Source: Brachionus manjavacas (Eukaryota; Rotifera; Eurotatoria; Ploima; Brachionidae). From it: a stretch of 64,000 nt of DNA. Both the position numbers and the translations under genes were made by a program. Within the stretch, counting starts at the first letter, position 1. Each line of letters starts with the position of its first letter. Shown here in pieces: positions 57,148 to 64,000 of the stretch. The stretch spans positions 541,501-605,500 of the forward strand of contig JAHQIY010000005.1 in assembly GCA_019054805.1 (NCBI GenBank), read 5' to 3'. Under the pieces are notes generated by a model. It saw nothing but the letters and a program-made list of their open reading frames with translations. It was not told where the DNA came from and made no database searches.

Positions 57148-57347
57148 AGAGCTATTCAAAAATCTTAAGCCAAGGCAAAATCACTGACTTTAAATTTTTT
57201 TCAAGTTAATCTTATTTTAATTTGCAATAGCAATTCTAGAAATTTTTTTTATTTTTCCCTTCCCGTCGATCAAAAATTCAAGATTATTTAAATCAAGTAA
57301 AAAATTGGCTTTAGTGACTTTGGCTTAAACTTAAAAACAAGCCTGGC
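57148..57347. mobile_element. Possible hAT-like inverted-repeat element
   Basis: Left CAGAGCTATTCAAAAATCTT, then AAGCCAAGGCAAAATCACT. Right, read inward: CAG-CCAGGCTTGTTTTTAAG, then TTTAAGCCAAAGTCACT. It resembles the 5286 and 7314 elements. No target duplication could be confirmed. Confidence 0.4.
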
Positions 57348-58470
57348 TGAAATATCATCATCATTAAAAAAAATAATCGTCTTTTTATGACAAATTAGAC
57401 TTTGCTCAATTAACTAATCTAATTAATTAATAATTTTTTTTTTAAAGATTAGCCTAAATTAATAGAGAAATAGATTTCGGAAAAAGTGAGTTATGGACCT
57501 AATCATATATCCGAATCGAATACTTGGACTATTGAAGTCAACGACAAGCTCTGGTCTAGTTGAGACAAATTCAACAACTCAAGTTAACCGTGGTCAAAAA
57601 AGCAAAATCACACGACTAGCGATGCCGACTTTAATAAGTAGTACAATACGGCAAAGAGAACTTTAAATTATTGTTAAATGATGAGAAACCATAAACCACA
57701 ATTTTTTAACAGTTTTTGTTAATAATATTAGTTATAAACTTTTTTTTCTTAATTTAAATGAAAATTGTATATTTTATTTACAAAGTATAATTAAATTAAT
57801 TTTTTGTTTTTTATTAGAATAAATTTTTTTAATAGTTAATTTTGAATTTTTTTTAAACAGGCTTGAGTATTTTATTATTTTTTTCAAAGATATTTTATAA
57901 ATTAAATCAAAATAAAGAAATAACAATTGATAGATTACTTTTAAATTTATTTTAACTCGATGAAAAAAAATTTATTGAAATATATGAAAAACCGATGAAA
58001 TTTATATTTTTCATCGATGTAACATAATGAATCCGCTCACTCCTCATCGATGATAACTCGATGAATTTTTTTTTTTCATTGATACAACATCAAATTTTAA
58101 TTGACTGGGTGACATTGATGTGTTTAATACTAGTTAACACAAATAAACTAATCTTTACACCATTTTAATCTTTTGATTCTATCAAAGGCTGTAAACGATG
58201 GTTTTTTGAGACCTGTGAAAGTTGTTATTTTTTTGTTTATTAAAATTATCCTTATTGTTTCTCTTCTTACCTTTAGGTTTTAAAACTTAGATTTAAAGTC
58301 ATTCGCCAACTTTTTATTGCTTATTGAAGGTATTTTTCTGACTTGTATTAACAAACAATTCTGGTCCTTTTAAATGAGCTGTCTTAGTCTCCCAGACCTT
58401 TTTCGTTTGTGATTTTTTTCCACCAATTTTTTTACCAAGGTTCAGAAAGCAAGTTTTAGAGGTCAAAGTT

Positions 58471-58518
58471 ATTTATTATTTGTTTATCTCTACCGATCTG
58501 ATGCTCCTTCTTTCAGAT
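58471..58518 (-). repeat. Solo LINE family-A 3' end, diverged
   Basis: The minus strand reads TCTGAAAGAAGGAGCATCAG, then ATCGGTAGAGATAAACAAAT and an AATAAATAA tail. Confidence 0.55.
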
Positions 58519-58825
58519 TATAAATATTAAAGAAAGAAAAATCAAAATAAATTGTTGGAAAAAATTTAAAAATTACAAGTCAAGAATTTGACTTTTTCGG
58601 ACTTTTTTCATAACTTATGTACAAGTTTGAAAACATCATTTCCTGAATAGCAAACATCATTTTAAAAGAGACAGAGAAGATCAGTTAATAAAAGTGCCTG
58701 GGAAGCGAGGTAAATAGAATGCGGATTTTCAAAACAAGAGCACTGACGGCAAATTGAAGTTTGAGATCAAGATATTAACTTTAATTTTATTTTTTTATTT
58801 TGATTTTGATTTTTTTTTTTAATTT

Positions 58826-58884
58826 ATTTTGAAGGAGCCTTAGCTCGGTACAGAAAACAAATAAATAACAAATAAATAAATAAA
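58826..58884 (+). repeat. Solo LINE family-A 3' end
   Basis: TTTTGAAGGAGCCTTAGCTC, GGTACAGAAAACAAATAAAT and further AAATA units; well preserved. Confidence 0.75.
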
Positions 58885-59264
58885 AGTAACAAGATCAAAC
58901 GATCAAAATATAAATTGTAATATTATTTTTTTAAAATAGAAAAGAAATAAATTTTTTCCAAAGCAATTACTTGACATGTTACATTACTTTTTAAAATTTC
59001 AATTGATCGTTTTGATCTTAAAATTTGATTTGAAACTTCAATTTGCCGAACTGAAAATAGTATTTCGAGCACTAGACAAGTTTATGGAAGGTTTTGATCT
59101 CAATCTTAGCACCTAAAGACAAGAGAGTTTTTTTTTGATCCACCACAAAAAATAAATTATAAATAGTTTTGTAAAATAAATTGAAAATCAAGCTAATTAT
59201 GAATTGATTCCGTAATCCAAAAAAAAAGATAAATTTTAATAAAAAATTTTTATCAACAAGAATT

Positions 59265-59445
59265 ATAAGAGAAAATGTTCTTTATCCTAAAATTTATTAA
59301 ATTCTCAGCTTGACCGAATCTGTTAGGTAGTTTGTTCCATTTGCTAACTCCTCTTTTTAAATAAAAAATTGTGCCTTTTGAAGCAACTCTCGATATTTTT
59401 CTCTCAGCATTGTGAGCATTCTAATTCATTAAATTTTTATTCATG
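59265..59445 (-). pseudogene. LINE C-terminal remnant
   Basis: The minus strand reads AERKISRVASKGTIFYLKRG, VSKWNKLPNRFGQAENLINF. The WNxLP motif followed by xxA-xxxxxF is the usual extreme C terminus of CR1/Jockey-type ORF2 proteins. No more of the element is recognisable. Confidence 0.6.
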
Positions 59446-59590
59446 AGGCAAATGCTTAATACTTTTGGCCTTTTTTTTTATCTTTTTTCAATACTTTCCA
59501 AAGTATTTATCCTATTTTTTAATTTATGTGACCAAAAACGAAAAAAAAAATTAAATTTCAATAATTTCAATTTATTTAACATCTTTGGCA

Positions 59591-59641
59591 TTAACACTAG
59601 AAGCAAGTCATTTTGACTCCTTTTGGGGCTTCTAGTGTTAA
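59591..59641. mobile_element. Minimal TTAA-flanked palindrome, piggyBac-like ends
   Basis: TTAACACTAGAAGC and its exact complement GCTTCTAGTGTTAA flank a 23-bp centre, which itself contains AGTCA-TTT-TGACT. The CACTAGAA termini beside TTAA resemble piggyBac-type ends and the 20973 element (CACTAAAAG). Confidence 0.55.
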
Positions 59642-60958
59642 GAAGTTAGATTTCAAATATTCGAGCAAAAATAATGGTCTAGTAACTAATCGTAGTAAGA
59701 TCCATCTTTTGGCAATGAAGTCAATGCTTTATCACGTTTAACAGTCTTAGATGTTCTTTGTTGTCAAAATTTTTTTGAACCAGCCATCACCATTTATATT
59801 CTGGCTAGGACTAAACACGGCTTAGGCATTTACTTTTCAGTTTGCTAACCAAAAAATAAAAAATAAAATTTAAAAAATTTTTTTAACTTGGAATATTTTT
59901 CAGGAAAATATTTTTTACCAAATTCTTATATTAAATTCTAAATATTTTAGATTTTAAATGATAGATTTATCTATAAGTTTGAAGCAAACAATTGTTAATC
60001 TAAAAGTCCAGTCTAAAGAAAAAAAAAGTAAAAATTCCAATAAATTTATCATTTTTAATCAAATCATATGTTAATTTTGAATTCAATTTTTTGCTTTTCT
60101 TTATTTACAATTCCTTTAAAAACAAACCAGTCTTAACATGTCTCACTGTCAAATTTTAAAATATAAATTGAAATGGAAAATTATAATATTTTAATTTATT
60201 TATAGTTTAGTAAGGAATTTAAAAAATTAACATGTCAAATAACTAATTCTTATTGTTTTACCAAATGATAATTAGCAAATATTAAATCTTTTCCCTCGCA
60301 AAATTTCTTCTTATTTCTTCTTATTAAAAAAAAATCTTAAAATTTTAATTTTAATAATATTTTACAAAAAAATCTTAAATAATTTAATTATATAAAACTT
60401 TTATATTGAAAAATCTAACCATAGCATTTAAAACCAAACTTTAGATCAGCTTTTTGATTATCTTACAGTTAAAAAAGCTCACTCGGCTGTAAAAAAAAAT
60501 TTAAAAAATTTGCTTACTGTTGAACACACATGAAATTTTTTGGAATTTTATATTCTGTCCTTTTAAGTTTATAAAATGAGAGATTTTTCAGGAAAAAGAT
60601 AAGTTTTATTCTTTTTCGGTTATAACCATAAAATTCAAGATTATTTAAGTATCGAGGACAGAATTTTAACATTGAAAATTGGCACTGTGAATTTCAAATT
60701 CAAATTGAACAAAAATTTTTTCCTTTTTTGATAAATCAAATTATTGATATTTTATTCAGTCATCAATAATTTCAGTTTTAATTACAAATAATTTTTATTT
60801 TTTGAATTTGATAAACATATTTTGTTTTTTGCTGTTTCATCGTCAAAGCTTTTAAAACTAAATTATTTCAAATTCTAATTAATTAAAAAATGATTTTATT
60901 TTTTTAATTTTTGTAAAACAAAAAATTTACAGAAAAAAATAATAAAATATAAATACAT

Positions 60959-61310
60959 AAGTCCAGATTAACCAGACTATAAGCAATATTTTAGTCTTTC
61001 AGAATTCATAGTGCCCTTTTAACTAAATAATTTTATCTTGTGTCTAATTCTTTAAGTATATTTTAAGTAAATTTACCTTTTTGAAAGATAATGGCAGCAA
61101 ATTTACTTGGATTAAAATCCAAGAGGAGTTGACAATGTCCAAATGTCGTTTTTGTCAAATTTTATCAAATTAATTACTAAAAAAATAATCTATTTATGTA
61201 ATTTGTGTAAAATATAAAATTAATAGAATATAATAATGATAGTAATAATAATTACTAAGCTGATGCGCCAAGTCCCGATTAACCAGACTGTAAGTAATAT
61301 TTTAGTCTTT
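60959..61310 (-). repeat. Two copies of a LINE 3' untranslated end in tandem
   Basis: On the plus strand, GATTAACCAGACTATAAGCA (60966) and GATTAACCAGACTGTAAGTA (61277) each continue ATATTTTAGTCTTT. The second copy joins the reverse-transcriptase fragment at 61310-61720 and is followed on its 3' side by an AATAATTATTATTAC-type tail. The first is therefore a second 3' end of the same family. Confidence 0.6.
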
Positions 61311-61720
61311 TTTTGTTTCTAAATAGATCAATTTTTCTGGATTCTAGTATATTTGTTAAATAGTTCCAATCACTAAAACCCAGTTACCAAAAAAATTGTA
61401 CCTCGGTAAACAGTTTTTTGCGAGTTCTTTTCTTAATCTATATCGATTACCTCTAGTATTATATGCATTTTTACTTTCCAATGGCTCTCTGTATCAACTT
61501 AGCTCATCAAGTTATTTATGAACTTGTTCATTTGTATTAGATCACCGCGTCTCCTCCTTGTTGACAGTGTTGTTAGGTTCAATCTTTTAAGCCTCTCCAT
61601 AAAGTTTCAATCACCAAATCCATTAATGCTTTGTGTTGCTCTTCTTCTATCTCTCAAAAGTATCTATATCTTTCATCAAGAATGGGTTCCATATCGAGAC
61701 AGCATATTCAAGATGCTTTT
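61310..61720 (-). pseudogene. LINE reverse-transcriptase C-terminal fragment
   Basis: The minus strand reads HLEYAVSIWNPFLMKDIDTF, a frameshift, RRATQSINGFGD, a stop, NFMERLKRLNLTTLSTRRRR and GDLIQMNKFINNLM. The LEYxxxxWNPxxxKDI ... RRATxxI ... ERLKRLxLTTLxxRRxRGDLI series is diagnostic for CR1-like reverse transcriptases. It has several stops and a frameshift. It shares the organisation of the 12690 element but ends in a different 3' tail. Confidence 0.8.
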
Positions 61721-62041
61721 TTTTTAATGAAGTTTTATTATTTTAATTTCTTAAAAATTTGTGCAACCGATTTTAATGAGCTGATCAATTGTGATTTTTT
61801 TTCGCACTCAAAAAAAACTAATTTCATAATAATAATAATAAAATAATTTCTCACTTGAATCATGTTTAAATTGATTTAGAGAACTTTTTAAATATTAAGT
61901 TTACATTTTGGTAAATTGGTTCTTTTTGCGCACACTTGTTGACAAAATTTGTATATGGTTCATTAGAAAGTTTTAAAAAAAATTTATTTTATCAATTTTT
62001 ATAAAAAAAAATTTTCTTTTAAAAATAAAATTATTTACACT

Positions 62042-62043
<2 letters not shown>

Positions 62044-62073
<30 letters not shown>
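62044..62073. repeat. (AAAT)n microsatellite
   Basis: An uninterrupted AAATA-type run of seven units lies about 100 bp downstream of the Ral gene stop. Confidence 0.85.
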
Positions 62074-62173
62074 ACGATGTAAAAAATTTTGAAAAAATGC
62101 TATTATTTTGATTTTGAAGCGAATAATCATAATTTATCTCTGTTGGAATAAGAAAAATTTGGTAAAATAACAT

Positions 62174-63003
62174 CTAGGAAATTTTGCACTTTTTTTTGAA
62201 ATTCTGATAGAATTTTTTAATTCTTTTTCTCAGTGAATCTTCTCGAACAGCTTTCTCTTCATCAGGAGTCATTACTGAACTTGCAGGTACTTGATACTGC
62301 TGTGGATTTTGTCTTCGAATTTGCTTTATATCTTTGATCTTCAGAAATATCTCCGAAAAGGCCCTGTCAACATTTTCGCGAGTTTTGGCCGAAGTTTCAA
62401 TATATGAAATGTTCCATTGTGACGCCAAAGAATTGGCCTCTTCGAAGGATATTAGACGATTTTGTCTCAAGTCACTTTTATTTCCAATGAGGATTATGGG
62501 CAAGTTAGCATCATCCGCTTTGACACGAAGCACATTTTCTCTAATTTAAAGTCAAATTTAAGTAAAAAACTTGACTAATAATAAAATTTTACCTGTGACT
62601 TCGAATAGATTCAAAAGTCTCTCTATTAGTCAGATCAAAGACTAGCAGAAAGCCATCACCGTGCTTTAGATAACCATCTCTTACAGCTTTTTGTTTTCAA
62701 AGAGTAAAAAATCAATTTACAGAGCGGCAATTAGTCCTACCTGGATAATCTTCTTGACCAGCAGTGTCCAATATATCTATCTGCACATCTTCGCCTTGCA
62801 AAGTAATTGTTCTTCTATAGGCATCAGCTTTAGTCGGCTCATACTCTTCTACAAACTAAAATGAAAAATTTCTAAGCTTTTGATCACAATTTTTCCATCA
62901 AAATTACATCATGATACATGTACTGCAAAATGAGACAGGACTTGCCAACACCACCATCGCCCACTAAAGTAAGCTTTAGAAATGAGGCCATTTGAGCTGT
63001 CAT
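62174..63003 (-). CDS. RAL: Ral-type small GTPase
   Basis: Four minus-strand exons, 63003-62908, 62855-62741, 62686-62593 and 62540-62174, join in phase to give 223 aa. Motifs: P-loop GDGGVGKS (15-22), switch I/effector [13 protein letters not shown] (35-47), DTAGQED (62-68), GNKSDL (121-126) and ETSAKT (150-155). YEPTKAD is the Ral-specific effector signature that separates it from Ras and Rap (YDPTIED). The C terminus is polybasic ([14 protein letters not shown]) and ends in a CKIS prenylation box. Ral proteins bind the exocyst and RalBP1 to control exocytosis and membrane traffic; this is family knowledge. All introns are about 52-54 bp. A TTTTTTTTAG acceptor-like site lies about 16 bp upstream of the ATG. 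The C-terminal variable region is somewhat longer than in vertebrates. Confidence 0.93.
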
Positions 63004-64000
63004 TGTAAATTTTTGATCTAAAAAAATTCAATGTGACAAACAAATTTCATAAAGCTCCAAGGTAAAATTTTACAACATCTTAGATTTGGTAGCAGAAATA
63101 AATTTTAATTTTTTATTAGAAAAAAATGTTGACGATGATTCAAACTTATGAAATTAAAAAAATATAAAAAGCTTTTCTTTTTAACATTCTTAAATAGGAC
63201 TAAGGTAAATTAAGCTGCAATTAAGTTTATTAAAATAGCTTTGCGTATATTTACTCTTAGGCAATCTTTAATTTTTTTTCATAATTTTTAGATTTTAAAT
63301 TATGTAACCGAACATACATTTGAAACTGGGACCATATACTTACAAAAAAGAGTGTCTCGTCGACACAAATAAAAGATAGGGAATTTTATCTTTTTTTCAT
63401 AATGAACATTAATATTTTAAATGATTTAAATCCTTTGTTGTTTAGAAAACTAAACTTGTTTTATATGATATTTTTTATCTTCAAATGAACTTATTTGTAA
63501 TTTGAATATCATTTAGCCTTATCACTTTAGCTACAGTCAAATTAGTAATTACTTGTATTTCCTGTTTAGAAAAAGTCAAGTTTATGCAATCTAAATTTTA
63601 GAAAATATTAGTCACTAACTTTGTTCAAATTAGTCATTTTTTTTCAATGGAAAAAAAATATTTAAAGACATTGTTAAAAAAATCAATTAATTCAAAAGGT
63701 TTTACAAGTAGAAAAATTAATTTTATGCTAAATAAAAATTTTTCATAAACAAATTTCGAATCAAATAGACGGAATTTAGAGTCTCAGCTGAGTAAAAATG
63801 AAATTTTTAATGATTTATTTTTAAAACCTTTTTGGAAAAATCAAATTCGAATAGAAAAAAATTACGCGCATATAATTTTAATAAACAAAAAAGTTATCAT
63901 TGATCGCCTCAGGTTGGCTTTCAAATATTTTCCAATTCTAAGACCCTCTTTCTTATCGATTTAATTGAGAAATCAGATAAACCTGGTGCAACAAGCACTT
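63004..64000. other. Upstream region of the Ral gene
   Basis: No coding region is supported to the window edge. It should contain the Ral promoter, but no specific element is recognisable in this AT-rich sequence. Confidence 0.5.

Larger units (their letters stand above)
52977..62173. other. 9.2-kb intergenic region, repeats and LINE debris
   Basis: No host gene is confidently supported. A 57-codon frame at 57493-57666 has unusually balanced composition but no recognisable motif. The region holds a cluster of GGGAG-type hairpins (54721-55367), LINE fragments (56645-57060, 59265-59445, 61310-61720), family-A 3' ends, a possible hAT-like element (57148-57347), a tiny TTAA element (59591-59641) and (AAAT)n at about 62044-62073. 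Confidence 0.5.

Overview
This is a very AT-rich animal nuclear genome window with nine recognisable protein-coding genes. They are separated by long stretches packed with decayed transposons, short inverted-repeat elements and simple repeats. An animal host is indicated by the gene set: Ral GTPase, WASH-complex strumpellin, dynactin p50, the STMP1 microprotein, RBBP6, a rhodopsin-like GPCR, and a Pol II largest subunit with a heptad tail. Most introns are tiny (about 50-72 bp), and two are large (3.8 and 4.6 kb). Base composition, intron sizes, a divergent invertebrate GPCR and several splice-acceptor-like sites just upstream of start codons would fit a small spiralian such as a monogonont rotifer. 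That assignment is inference, not proof.

Layout: NFU1 (+, 103-1061); WASHC5 (+, 3199-10591), whose first intron holds a hAT-type MITE, a second hAT-like element, a LINE fragment and an antisense BEN-like gene fragment; a 5'-truncated LINE (+, 12690-13827); a terminal-inverted-repeat element with 8-bp target duplication (15089-15720); STMP1 (+, 16194-16355); a decayed Mutator-like element with perfect 9-bp target duplication (17640-18557); a membrane-anchored sulfotransferase (-, 19607-20857); an RBBP6-like DWNN/RING/SR protein (-, 22543-25275); POLR2A/RPB1 (-, 30671-40728); DCTN2 (+, 49501-50973); a 7TM receptor (-, 51960-52976); and a Ral GTPase (-, 62174-63003).

The genes are unrelated housekeeping genes plus one receptor. 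There is no operon and no shared pathway. I found no CRISPR array, no convincing tRNA or rRNA gene and no obviously new multi-gene system. The novelty is in the repeat landscape. It includes at least three LINE families, one recognisable by a short 3'-terminal stem-loop (CTGAAGGAGC...GCTCGGTACAG) found as about 12 solo 3' ends. A second 3'-end family has a compensatory hairpin change and an (AAT)n tail. Several non-autonomous DNA transposons have termini and target duplications that can be read directly. A GC-rich predicted three-way-junction hairpin sits at 11886-11943. Unusual protein features are a short CTD (about 30 heptads), an RBBP6-like RING with an altered first zinc-ligand pair and no zinc knuckle, and a sulfotransferase lacking the usual lysine in its C-terminal PAPS-binding motif.
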